Positions 32,146 through 40,651 of a stretch of 64,000 nucleotides of DNA are shown here, piece by piece (the stretch's first letter is position 1; the number at the start of each line of letters is the position of its first letter). A program made the position numbers and the translations under genes. This DNA comes from Mesorhizobium loti (GTDB lineage: Bacteria > Pseudomonadota > Alphaproteobacteria > Rhizobiales > Rhizobiaceae). The notes under the pieces were generated by a model. It made no database searches. It saw only the letters and a program-made list of their open reading frames with translations, and had not been told where the DNA came from. The stretch lies in the NCBI RefSeq assembly GCF_013170705.1, contig NZ_CP033334.1:62001-126000 (forward strand), in the 5' to 3' direction.

Positions 32146-33735
32146 TCAGGGCGTCCCGGTTGCCGGACCTGGTCCGAGCGTCGCCACGGTCTTCAGCGCG
32201 CCGTCGAGCATGTCGCCCTTCTCGTCCTTCAGCGCCGCCTCGCGCAGGCGGCGAATCCAGTCGGCGGCATCGGTTCGACCCTTGAGCATGGGAAGCGCCG
32301 ACAGCACGCGGTCGAATTTCGATTGGGCGCGCACATGGGTGTCGCTGTAGCCCTTGATCAGCCGGCGACAGTTGAGGATTTCGACGGCGAGCGCATAGTC
32401 CTGGGACACATGGGCGAGCGCCAGCGCATACCAGCGATCGAGATGGCTCATCTCGACCTTGTGGCGCAGCAGGCGGCGGCGCCAGCGGCGCAGGCCGCCG
32501 ATGAACCAGAGGGCCGCAAAGCCGGCGAAACTGTCGGTGCGGATGCGGCGACCATGGTTGATGCGCCGGTCGAGGAAGGCGGCGAGTTTCGGCCGGTTCT
32601 CGATGTAGCTGCCGAGCCCCGCCGGCAGCGTGCCGCAGAATTCCTCGATGCGCGGATGGAAATATTCGGTCACCTGCAGGACCGAGCCTTCCTTGACGCC
32701 GACCTCCTTGCGCACACGCCGATCACGGGTCGAACGCGTCTTCAGGTCGGCAACGCGGATCATGTCGTCGTAGCACAGCGCGTTGGCGAGATGCTTGGCG
32801 GCTGCGATGGACAGCGCATGGGCATGGTCGGCGCTGTCCTGCGCGGCGGCCTTGTCCAGCCGGTCGAGATACTCGCCACCATAGGCGATGTCCTGATAAT
32901 CGACGACCTTCCTCAGGCCCCGCAGCGCCATTTCGCGCACGGCGACGGGCATCAGGTCGATGCGAGCGGCGAGCACCTGCCAGCCCTGCAGCAGGTTTTG
33001 CGGGCCACTCACCTGTCCGGCACCCTGGGCGGATTCCGCGATAGCAGGTTCAACTGGCCTTGGCGCCGGCGCGGCCGTGCCCCGCGCGCGGTCAAACGCG
33101 GCGCCAAAGGCGGCGAGGCTGGCCTTGACGCCACGGCCCCCGGCGCCAATCGCCTGCTCATAGCTTTCGCGCATGAACGGCAACGCGTCCGATCCCGCCA
33201 GCGCGCCAAGCAGGCTGGCCGAGATCATCGAACCGTTGTCGGCGGCGATCTTTTCCATGTCGAAGGCGATGAAGCGCTTCGATGCGGCCTCCGCCGTCGC
33301 ATGCACCTTGGAGGACGAGGCCCGGCCGTCGCCCGGCTCGATCTTTTCCGACACGGCGGCAATGCGGTGCGAGGAGGCGATCAGCGTGGTGCGTTCCGGC
33401 GTAACGAAACCACGGATGATGGCGCGGCCGGCCTCCATCAATTCGGCGGCGATCAGGATGTCGACATCGCCTTGCGAAGGCGACAGCGCGAAGACCGGCA
33501 GCCGGCCGGTATCGCGGGCCATCTCGACATAGTAGATCGTCGCGCCGGTGCGCTGGGCGACGCCGGCGACCGAGGTCGATTGCGCGACGTAACCATTGCG
33601 CTCGGCGACGTCGGTGATCCAGTCGGCCAGCACGCCGCCACCTTGGCCGCCGACCGCCAGCACGGCGAGCTTGATGACGCGCTCGTCGTCCTGGGCGCCG
33701 GCCTTGGCGCGGAATGGCGGGACAGCGTCAAGCAT
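32146..33735 (-). CDS. iorB: Indolepyruvate oxidoreductase subunit beta family protein
   Basis: A 529-aa partner of the 2-oxoacid oxidoreductase alpha subunit. The N-terminal domain (about 20-220) has the gamma-domain motif AVGGQGGGVLADW (G29-G34) and SVAGVAQRTGATIYYVEMAR, as in IorB/PorG, binding CoA and the intermediate. The C-terminal 300 residues (RGLRKVVDYQDIAYGGEYLD, GLRRWRRRLLRHKVEMSHLDRW) match the extra domain found in aerobic bacterial IORs. Overlaps the iorA stop by 8 bp, so the subunits are coupled. Family enzymes turn aryl pyruvates into aryl-acyl-CoA and CO2 with ferredoxin; the actual substrate is unknown. Confidence 0.88.
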   Translation of the reverse strand: MLDAVPPFRAKAGAQDDERVIKLAVLAVGGQGGGVLADWITDVAERNGYVAQSTSVAGVAQRTGATIYYVEMARDTGRLPVFALSPSQGDVDILIAAELMEAGRAIIRGFVTPERTTLIASSHRIAAVSEKIEPGDGRASSSKVHATAEAASKRFIAFDMEKIAADNGSMISASLLGALAGSDALPFMRESYEQAIGAGGRGVKASLAAFGAAFDRARGTAAPAPRPVEPAIAESAQGAGQVSGPQNLLQGWQVLAARIDLMPVAVREMALRGLRKVVDYQDIAYGGEYLDRLDKAAAQDSADHAHALSIAAAKHLANALCYDDMIRVADLKTRSTRDRRVRKEVGVKEGSVLQVTEYFHPRIEEFCGTLPAGLGSYIENRPKLAAFLDRRINHGRRIRTDSFAGFAALWFIGGLRRWRRRLLRHKVEMSHLDRWYALALAHVSQDYALAVEILNCRRLIKGYSDTHVRAQSKFDRVLSALPMLKGRTDAADWIRRLREAALKDEKGDMLDGALKTVATLGPGPATGTP

Positions 33736-35881
33736 CGGCGAAGGTCAGGCGCCGGCTTTCGCGGCGGCGCTGCAACAGGCTGATCACGGCGCGGCGCGCG
33801 CTTTCCAGGAAGCGGTCCCAACGGCTCGGATTGTGCACGACGTCGGCACGATAGAAGGACGGGCACAGCACCGCCGCATCGGCGACCTCGCCGCAATTAC
33901 CGCAGCCGACGCAGTTCTGGTCGATGGACGCCACCGGATCGTCACGCAGCGGATCGTCGAGCGACTTGACCGACAGCGACGGGCAGCCGGACAGCCGCAT
34001 ACAGGCATGGTCGCCGGTGCAGATGTCCTCGTCGACGCCGAACTTCGGTTTGACGACCCTTGTCCCGCCCTTGATCGCCTTGTCGACCAACGGTTTTTCG
34101 CGGCGCTGGCGGTTGAGCATGCATTCGGACGAGGCGACGATGACCTTCGGCCCTTTCTCCTCCGTCGTCAGCGCCTCGCGCAGCGTGGCTTGCATCTTGC
34201 CGACATCGTAGGTGCGGTCGACATGGCGCAGCCATTTGACGCCCATGCCCTTCACCGCTTCGCTGATCGGATGTTTTGTCGACTTTGTCTTGTTGCCCGC
34301 GCGCGACGACAGGATGTCCTGCCCACCGGTGGCGGCCGAATAGAAATTGTCGACGATGACAATGACGCCGTCATTCTTGTTGAACACGGCATTGCCGATC
34401 GAGGAGGTCAGGCCGTTGTGCCAGAAGCCGCCATCGCCGACGAAGGAGATCGAGCGGCGCTTGGCATCAGGCGAATTGAACGCCGAGGCCGAGGCCGGGC
34501 CGAGACCATAGCCCATTGTGGTGGCGCCGAGTTCGAAAGGCGGCATGATCGAGAACAGATGGCAGCCGATGTCGGAGGCGATGTGATGCTTGCCGAGTTC
34601 CTGCTCGACCAGTTTGGTCGCGGCGAAGATCGGCCGCTCCGGGCAGCCGATGCAGAAGCCCGGCGGGCGGCCCGGCACGACGTTGATCAGGTCCGCGGTG
34701 TCGACGCCCTCGCCGATCTTGTTGGGCGCGCGCACTTCACCTGGGAGCAGATGCGGCGCCTCGGCGCGCAGGAACGTGCCAATGCCGTCGAGCATGACCT
34801 GGCCGGTGTATTCGCCGGCCATCGGCAGATATTCCTTGCCGACCAGCCTCGTGCCCCGCCCGGCCTTGTGCAGCATCGCGGCAAAGGCCTGTTCGATGTA
34901 GTTGGGCTGGCCTTCCTCGACGACCAGCACCGCCTGCTTGCCCTCGCAGAACGACAGGAACTCGTCGTCGATCAAGGGATAGACGGCGTTGAGCACATAG
35001 AGCGGCACATCGGTGTCGCCATAGGTGTCGGCGAGACCGAGACGCTGCAAGGCGCGGATGACCGAATTGTACATGCCGCCCTGCATGACGATGCCGACCG
35101 AGCCATGGTCCGACCCGAAGAATTCGTTGATCTTGTTCCTGGCGATGAAATCCACCGCCGCCGGCCAGCGCTTCGCCACCTTCTCCTTCTCATGCAGGAA
35201 GGAGGCGGGAGGCAGCACGATGCGGCCGGTGTCGCGACGAGGGGCCTCCAGCGCGTCGGCCACCGTCATCGGCGGGCGCTTGTTGTCCTTGGCGATGAAA
35301 TGGCCGTGGACGTGGCAGCAGCGTATGCGCACCTGCAACATGACCGGCGTGTTGGAAACCTCGGACAGCTCGAAGCCGTCCTCCACCGCCTTTACGATCG
35401 ACGGCAGGTTCGGGCGCGGGTCGAGCAGCCAGACCTGGCTCTTCATGGCGAAGGCATGGCTGCGCTCCTGCATGATCGAGGAGCCCTCGCCATAGTCCTC
35501 GCCGACGATGATCAGCGCGCCGCCGGTGACGCCGCCGGACGCGAGGTTGGCGAGCGCGTCGGAGGCGACATTGGTGCCGACGGTCGACTTGAAGGTCGCC
35601 GCGCCGCGGATCGGATAATGCACCGAGGCGGCCAGCATGGCGGTGGCGGTCGCTTCCGAGGCGCTGGCCTCGAAATGCACGCCGAGTTCGCCCAGAATGT
35701 CCTGCGCGTCGGCCAGCACGTCCATCAGATGGCTGATCGGCGCGCCCTGGTAGCCGCCGACATAACCGACGCCGCATTGCAGCAGCGCCTTGGTGATGGC
35801 GAGGATGCCTTCGCCGGCGAATTCCTCGCCTGCGCCGAGCCTGAGTTTCTCGACTTCCTTGGCAAAAGACCGTTCGGCCAT
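33728..35881 (-). CDS. iorA: Indolepyruvate ferredoxin oxidoreductase alpha subunit (TPP and 4Fe-4S protein)
   Basis: A 717-aa catalytic subunit. The N-terminal pyrimidine-type domain begins GAGEEFAGEGILAITKALLQCGVGYVGGYQGAPISHLMD; the TPP-binding region has GCHLFSIMPPFELGATTMGYG and SFVGDGGFWHNGLTSSIGNAVFNKND (GDG...N motif). A ferredoxin-like C terminus carries CTGDHACMRLSGC and CVGCGNC clusters for two 4Fe-4S centres. It oxidatively decarboxylates aryl pyruvates to acyl-CoA. ATG 35881 has AAGGA upstream; a longer frame lacks similarity. In an aerobic aromatic cluster it could make an aryl-CoA directly from a 2-oxoacid. Confidence 0.92.
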   Translation of the reverse strand: MAERSFAKEVEKLRLGAGEEFAGEGILAITKALLQCGVGYVGGYQGAPISHLMDVLADAQDILGELGVHFEASASEATATAMLAASVHYPIRGAATFKSTVGTNVASDALANLASGGVTGGALIIVGEDYGEGSSIMQERSHAFAMKSQVWLLDPRPNLPSIVKAVEDGFELSEVSNTPVMLQVRIRCCHVHGHFIAKDNKRPPMTVADALEAPRRDTGRIVLPPASFLHEKEKVAKRWPAAVDFIARNKINEFFGSDHGSVGIVMQGGMYNSVIRALQRLGLADTYGDTDVPLYVLNAVYPLIDDEFLSFCEGKQAVLVVEEGQPNYIEQAFAAMLHKAGRGTRLVGKEYLPMAGEYTGQVMLDGIGTFLRAEAPHLLPGEVRAPNKIGEGVDTADLINVVPGRPPGFCIGCPERPIFAATKLVEQELGKHHIASDIGCHLFSIMPPFELGATTMGYGLGPASASAFNSPDAKRRSISFVGDGGFWHNGLTSSIGNAVFNKNDGVIVIVDNFYSAATGGQDILSSRAGNKTKSTKHPISEAVKGMGVKWLRHVDRTYDVGKMQATLREALTTEEKGPKVIVASSECMLNRQRREKPLVDKAIKGGTRVVKPKFGVDEDICTGDHACMRLSGCPSLSVKSLDDPLRDDPVASIDQNCVGCGNCGEVADAAVLCPSFYRADVVHNPSRWDRFLESARRAVISLLQRRRESRRLTFADA

Positions 35882-35941
35882 TTCTTCAATCCTTCCGTTA
35901 CCGCCCAGCCCGTTATCGGCTGGCACTGGCGGCGCGTAGGT

Positions 35942-36424
35942 CTAGATGTCGTGCTTGCGAATGTTCTTCAGCATCTTCTGCAGCGTCGCGATGAGTGCCG
36001 CGTATTCGGCATCGTCGACATCGTCGAACATTGCCTCGAACGCATCATGCATGGCCGGCCAGGCGCGCGTGAACTCGGCGCGCCCCTCGTCGGTCAGGAA
36101 CACATGGCGGATGCGGCTGTCGGTGACGCCCTGCTCGCGCCGCACGAAGCCTTGCCCCTCCAGCGTGTCGAGCGTGCGGCTCAAGGTCGACTGCTCGATG
36201 ACCGTATAGACCGAGAGGTCGTTGACGGTGACGCCGTCCGTGACCGACAGGACGGCCAGCGTGCGCACCTGCGGAATGGTCAGGCCCTGCTTGCGGAAAT
36301 CGTCGCGCAAGGTGGCGTTGTAGCGGCCCATGATGCGGTTCATCAGATAGGGCGCGAATTGCTGCAGGCCGATCTGCCCCAAGGTCGAGATGCGCTGGCG
36401 CTTTTCCGCAACCTTCTGTTCCAT
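35942..36424 (-). CDS. MarR-family transcriptional regulator (operon-internal)
   Basis: A 160-aa winged-helix repressor. The DNA-binding part contains LTIPQVRTLAVLSVTDGVTVNDLSVYTVIEQSTLSRTLDTLEGQGFVRREQGVTDSRIRHVFLTDEGR, the recognition helix-wing of MarR proteins. Long N-terminal helix QFAPYLMNRIMGRYNATLRD serves dimerisation. MarR proteins usually bind aromatic acids or their CoA thioesters and release palindromic operators. It sits within the leftward operon between the FAD oxidoreductase gene (1-bp overlap, TGATG) and iorA, so it is probably autoregulated from the divergent promoter at about 38.9 kb. GGAGG precedes ATG 36424. Confidence 0.92.
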   Translation of the reverse strand: MEQKVAEKRQRISTLGQIGLQQFAPYLMNRIMGRYNATLRDDFRKQGLTIPQVRTLAVLSVTDGVTVNDLSVYTVIEQSTLSRTLDTLEGQGFVRREQGVTDSRIRHVFLTDEGRAEFTRAWPAMHDAFEAMFDDVDDAEYAALIATLQKMLKNIRKHDI

Positions 36425-37995
36425 CAGAGCCTCCCCGCCAGGAGAAAGCCGGAACCGCCGCCGAGGCCGGCACCGGGATGGGTCGAGGCGCCGATATGGT
36501 AGAGGTTCTTGATACCGGTCTGGTGGTTGCGGCTGGTCTTGAACGGCCGCCACAGGAAGGACTGGTCGATGGTCGAGGAGCCGCCATAGGGATCGCCGCC
36601 GACCAGATTGATGTTCATCGCCTCAAGATCGGCTGGCGAATAGGCGCGGCGGGCCAGGACGCTGTCCTTGAAGCCGTCGATGTGGCCGGCGAGGATCGCT
36701 TCGGCGCGGTCGGCGTAGGCCTCGCGCAATGCGTCGGTCCATTGCCCGTCAGCCGGGGCCTGCAGCTTGCCGGCGGCGTCGCCCTTGATGTGCCGGGGCG
36801 CCTCGGGCAGTTGCAGCCACAGGATCGCCTTGCCCGCCGGACAGCGCGAGGGATCAAGCGCATGCGGCTGGCCGACACAGATGGTGGGCACCTCCGGCAG
36901 CATGCCGCGCGCCGCCTCGTTGCAGGCCTTGGAGACGCCATCCAGTCCAGGCGTCAGGTGCAACAACGCCACCTTGTCCAGCCCCTCGCCGCGCCATGCC
37001 GGCGGCTTGTCGAGGGCGTAGTGGATCTGGAAGTTGCCCTTGCCGTAGCGATATTTCCGCGTCGCATCGACATCGGCCTGGGCAGCATCCGTGCCGAGCA
37101 GCCGACCGTAGAGCTGCGTCGGCGTGACCGAGCAGATCACGCTCTTCTTCGCATGGACCGTTTCGCCCGAGGCCAGCCGCACGCCGGTGGCGCGGCCTCC
37201 ATCCAGGATGATGGAAGCAACGTCCGCTCCCGTCGAGATGACGCCGCCGCGCTCGGTGATCAATGCCTCGAAAGCCGATAGCAATTTCCTCGCCCCGCCT
37301 TTGACGATCGGCGCGCCGGCCGCCTCGAGCGCGAAGGCAATCACCTTGGCGATCTGGCCGGAGAACGCATCCTCGGGTCCCAGCCCGGCATGCAATACCC
37401 AGGGCGCCCAGAGTGCCCGGATGGTTTCGGACTGGTAAGTACTTTCCAGCCAGCCACGCGCCGGCACCAGGGCGTCGCCGAGAAAGGCGGCAAGGCCGCG
37501 CGAACCACGCCGCCAGGCATCGCCGGCCAACAGCTTCGCCGTCGGATAAGACCAGAGCGCCCCGCCGAGCAGGCCGAACAGCAGGCCGGCATTGCGCTCG
37601 ATGCCGCCGACATCGTCCGCGTGCCGGTCGCCGTCACCCGCCGCGATCGCGTTAAGTGCGGCAACATTGGCGGAGCGGTCGGTGCCGAGTACCGCATGGC
37701 TGCCGTCCGGCCGAAGCACGCCGGTCGGCGTTGCCGTGTGGCAGAACTCCAGCCCATGCCGGGCGAGGTCGGCGCCCAGCGCCGCGAAGGCCGGCGAGGT
37801 GATGAACAGCACGAAGGTCGTCGCCATCACATCGTGGACGAAGCCGGGCGCGGTGATCTCCTCGGTGCGCATACAGCCGCCGATGCGGTCGTTGCGCTCG
37901 AGAACGAGCACATCGGCGCCCTTGCCGCCAAGCATCGCCGCGCAAACCAGCGCGTTGATGCCGCTGCCGACGATGATGTGGTCGGGCGCCTTCAT
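36424..37995 (-). CDS. FAD-dependent oxidoreductase, phytoene desaturase-like (paralogue A)
   Basis: A 523-aa flavoprotein. The N-terminal dinucleotide-binding motif IIVGSGINALVCAAMLGGKGADVLVLE (GxGxxA variant) is followed by RIGGCMRTEE; the C-terminal FAD contact is LYHIGASTHPGAGLGGGSGFLLAGRL. This matches the CrtI-like NAD(P)/FAD oxidoreductases of unknown substrate found in many actinobacterial and rhizobial genomes. It is a paralogue of the protein at 38968 across the divergent promoter (shared NLVGGDP and ATGVRLASGET segments). Substrate unknown; an oxidation or desaturation step of an aromatic or amino acid derivative is inferred from context. Second gene of the leftward operon. Confidence 0.85.
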   Translation of the reverse strand: MKAPDHIIVGSGINALVCAAMLGGKGADVLVLERNDRIGGCMRTEEITAPGFVHDVMATTFVLFITSPAFAALGADLARHGLEFCHTATPTGVLRPDGSHAVLGTDRSANVAALNAIAAGDGDRHADDVGGIERNAGLLFGLLGGALWSYPTAKLLAGDAWRRGSRGLAAFLGDALVPARGWLESTYQSETIRALWAPWVLHAGLGPEDAFSGQIAKVIAFALEAAGAPIVKGGARKLLSAFEALITERGGVISTGADVASIILDGGRATGVRLASGETVHAKKSVICSVTPTQLYGRLLGTDAAQADVDATRKYRYGKGNFQIHYALDKPPAWRGEGLDKVALLHLTPGLDGVSKACNEAARGMLPEVPTICVGQPHALDPSRCPAGKAILWLQLPEAPRHIKGDAAGKLQAPADGQWTDALREAYADRAEAILAGHIDGFKDSVLARRAYSPADLEAMNINLVGGDPYGGSSTIDQSFLWRPFKTSRNHQTGIKNLYHIGASTHPGAGLGGGSGFLLAGRL

Positions 37996-38057
37996 TGACA
38001 GTTTCTCTCGACCGTCGGGGCTGCGCGCATGATCTTCTCCCGAAGACCCACCTCGCT

Positions 38058-38849
38058 CTATTTGCCCGATACCAGCGCCAGTGCGCGGATCGGGCTGCCG
38101 GTGCCGTGCTCGATCTTGAGCGGCGCCGCAATCAGGATCGCGCCCTTCGGCGGCAACTGATCGAGATTGCAAAGGCTGGCGAGGCCGTAGCGGTTGGCCT
38201 TGTGCATCAGCGTGTGCGCCGGGAATGGCGGCTCCATGCCGCCGGCCTTGCCGGCGTCGGTGCCAATGGTCTCCGAGCCCCAGCCCTTGATGTCCTTGCT
38301 GATCAGGAACTGGATGGCTTCAGCCGTCGGGCCGGGCGTATGCGGACCGGTCTCGTTGGCGTTGAGGAACTCGGCTTCCGAGCCGTTTCGCTTGTACCAG
38401 TCAGTGCGCATCACCACCCACTCGCCGGCGTTGATGGCGCCATGCTTGGCTTCCCATGCCTTGATGTGATCGACGGTGAGCAGGAAATCGGGATCGGCGG
38501 CGGCTTCCTTCGAGCAGTCGATGACATTGACCGGGCCGACGAAGTTCTGCGCCGGAATGGTGTCGGTGGCGCCGTCCGGGTAATCCTTGCCGCTGATCCA
38601 GTGCTGGGGCGCATCGAAATGCGTGCCCGAATGCTCGCCAAGCTTCAGCCAGTTCCATGCCCACCAGGGACCGTTCTTGTCGTAGCGGGAGATGTTGTGG
38701 ATCTCGACCTTCGGCGTGTCGACCGCGAGTTCCGGCGGCAGCTTGATCAGCGGTGTATCGGGACCGAGCGGTGCCGACAGGTCGACCACCCTGATGGCGC
38801 CGGAAAGAAGCTGGCCGGCGACCTCGCCGAGGAGTTTTTGGGTGTCCAT
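38058..38849 (-). CDS. Cyclase family protein (kynurenine formamidase-like metal hydrolase)
   Basis: A 263-aa protein of the cyclase/KynB superfamily. The metal motif H73-S-G-T-H77-F-D79 (HxGTHxD) is intact in WLKLGEHSGTHFDAPQHW. Members include N-formylkynurenine formamidase (about 210 aa), isatin hydrolase and polyketide cyclases, so a hydrolysis of an amide or a lactam-like bond in an aromatic compound is plausible. At 263 aa it is longer than KynB and nearer the isatin hydrolase/large cyclase size. GAGGGA precedes ATG 38849. First gene of the leftward operon, divergent from the FAD oxidoreductase at 38968 with an AAGC palindrome between. Confidence 0.87.
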   Translation of the reverse strand: MDTQKLLGEVAGQLLSGAIRVVDLSAPLGPDTPLIKLPPELAVDTPKVEIHNISRYDKNGPWWAWNWLKLGEHSGTHFDAPQHWISGKDYPDGATDTIPAQNFVGPVNVIDCSKEAAADPDFLLTVDHIKAWEAKHGAINAGEWVVMRTDWYKRNGSEAEFLNANETGPHTPGPTAEAIQFLISKDIKGWGSETIGTDAGKAGGMEPPFPAHTLMHKANRYGLASLCNLDQLPPKGAILIAAPLKIEHGTGSPIRALALVSGK

Positions 38850-38935
38850 GGTCTCTGTTCCCTCTTTTCGATGATGATCAAGGCTCGTCTCGGCCCTTAA
38901 TATCCTACTAGACGAAAACATATGCATCTGCAATT

Positions 38936-38953
38936 ATCTTTAAGCATAAAGGA
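38936..38953. promoter_or_regulatory. AAGC-centred palindrome (operator site a)
   Basis: Core CTTTAAG-CATAAAG, a 7+7 inverted repeat with one mismatch, centred between 38944 and 38945 in the divergent promoter region of the cyclase and FAD oxidoreductase genes. Related to sites at 46.58, 53.74 and 54.63 kb; MarR operator proposed. Confidence 0.65.
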
Positions 38954-38967
38954 AATGGGAACGGGGC

Positions 38968-40542
38968 GTGAGCGAGTTCGACGCCATCTTTGTCGGGGCG
39001 GGCCACAACAGTCTGGCATGCGCTGCGCATCTGGCGCTCAAAGGCTGGAAAACCGGGATTTTTGAGCGCAGTGCAACAATCGGTGGCGCTGTCCAGACCC
39101 GCGAATTCACCCTTCCTGGGTTCCGCCACGATTTCGGCGCGATGAATCTGAGCCTGTTTGCCGGCTCGGCCTTCCATCGGAAATATGCAAATGAATTGAA
39201 AGCGCAGGGGCTGGAATTCGCGCCCGTCGCCGACTGTTTTGCCAGCGCCTTTCCGGATGGACGCTGGTTCGGCGTCAGCAACGATCTGGAAAAGACCGCG
39301 GCGCGCATGGCTGCTTTCTCCGCTGCCGACGCCGCGACATGGCGCAAGCTGGTCGCCGCCTTCCCGGCGGAGGCCGAGCATCTGTTCCGGCTGCTCGGCT
39401 CGCCGATGGGCGCCCGCGCGCTTGCCGGCACGGCGTGGAACCTGTGGCGCAAGAAGGGTGTCACCGGTGCGCTCGACACCGGTCGGCTGCTGCTGTCGTC
39501 GCCACGCGCGTGGCTGGAGGAGACTTTCGAGTCCCCACATGTGCGGGCAACGCTCGCCACCTGGGGCATGCATCTCGATTTCGCGCCCGATATCGCCGGC
39601 GGTGCGGTGTTCCCCTACCTGGAATCGATGGCCAACCAGAGTTTCGGCATGGTGCTGGGCAAGGGCGGGGCAGACACCATCATCCGGGCTCTGGCCGGCA
39701 TGGTGACGTCCGCCGGCGGCCAGATCATCACTGGCGCCGATGTGGCCGAGATCACCGTATCCGGCGGCAAGGCGACGGGGGTTCGGCTCGCTTCGGGCGA
39801 GACGCATACCGCCACCAGGGCGGTCATCGCAGGCGTCGCGCCCCGGGCGCTGACCGGCAAGCTGCTGCCCAACGGTTCCGGCGACGCCGGTTTTGACACC
39901 GCGATGCAGAAATTCCGCCACGCGCCCGGTACGATGATGATCCACCTGGCGCTCGACGATCTGCCGGACTGGAGCGCGGGGGCCGAGCTTCGGAAGTTCG
40001 CCTATGTGCATCTGTCGCCCTCGCTCGACGCGATGTCGCGCACCTATCAGCAGGCCATGGCGGGCAAGCTGCCGGACGAGCCGGTGCTGGTCGTCGGCCA
40101 GCCCTCGGCGATCGACCCGTCGCGCGCGCCGCAGGGCAAGCATGTGCTGTGGGTGCAGGTGCGCATGCTGCCAGCCGACATCCTGGGCGATGCATCGGCC
40201 AGCATCGCGCCCGCGCATTGGGATCAGGTCAAGGAGGCCTACGCCGAGCGCGTGCTCGACATCATCGAGACCTATGCGCCCGGCCTGCGGGGCAAAATTC
40301 TCGGCCGGGCGGTGTTCTCGCCCATCGACCTCGAACGCGAGAACCCGAACCTCGTCGGCGGCGACCAGGTCTGCGGCAGCCACCATCTGGCGCAGAACTT
40401 TTTGTTCCGCCCGGCGCGCGGCTATGCCGGCTGGAACACGCCGGTCAACAATCTGCATCTAACGGGCGCCGCGACATGGCCGGGCGCCGGCACCGGCGCG
40501 GCCTCGGGCTTCATGCTCGCGCAACAGCTTGGCGGGAGGTAG
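38968..40542 (+). CDS. FAD-dependent oxidoreductase, phytoene desaturase-like (paralogue B)
   Basis: A 524-aa flavoprotein. The start AIFVGAGHNSLACAAHLALKGWKTGIFE gives the Rossmann FAD motif, followed by TIGGAVQTREFTLPGFRHD; C-terminal FAD segment HLTGAATWPGAGTGAASGFMLAQQL. It shares the overall plan and several blocks with the paralogue at 36424-37995, which lies on the opposite strand beyond the divergent promoter. Start: GTG 38968 with GGAAATGGGAA upstream; the operator ends 15 bp before it. The substrate is unknown. The ABC importer genes follow after 109 bp. Confidence 0.82.
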   Translation: MSEFDAIFVGAGHNSLACAAHLALKGWKTGIFERSATIGGAVQTREFTLPGFRHDFGAMNLSLFAGSAFHRKYANELKAQGLEFAPVADCFASAFPDGRWFGVSNDLEKTAARMAAFSAADAATWRKLVAAFPAEAEHLFRLLGSPMGARALAGTAWNLWRKKGVTGALDTGRLLLSSPRAWLEETFESPHVRATLATWGMHLDFAPDIAGGAVFPYLESMANQSFGMVLGKGGADTIIRALAGMVTSAGGQIITGADVAEITVSGGKATGVRLASGETHTATRAVIAGVAPRALTGKLLPNGSGDAGFDTAMQKFRHAPGTMMIHLALDDLPDWSAGAELRKFAYVHLSPSLDAMSRTYQQAMAGKLPDEPVLVVGQPSAIDPSRAPQGKHVLWVQVRMLPADILGDASASIAPAHWDQVKEAYAERVLDIIETYAPGLRGKILGRAVFSPIDLERENPNLVGGDQVCGSHHLAQNFLFRPARGYAGWNTPVNNLHLTGAATWPGAGTGAASGFMLAQQLGGR

Positions 40543-40651
40543 GCCGACGATTTCATCGGGGTGACGAGAGGCAAGGCGCTGCTGCCCGCGAAGCCTGAAC
40601 CAATGACCAGACACTGCCGCGCAACGACAATAACCAACAAGGGGAACGACC

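Noticed and set aside
33596..36502. A 968-codon plus-strand open frame
   Set aside because: It is antisense to iorA and the MarR gene; the translated sequence is the His/Asp/Arg-rich type expected of GC-rich shadow frames.
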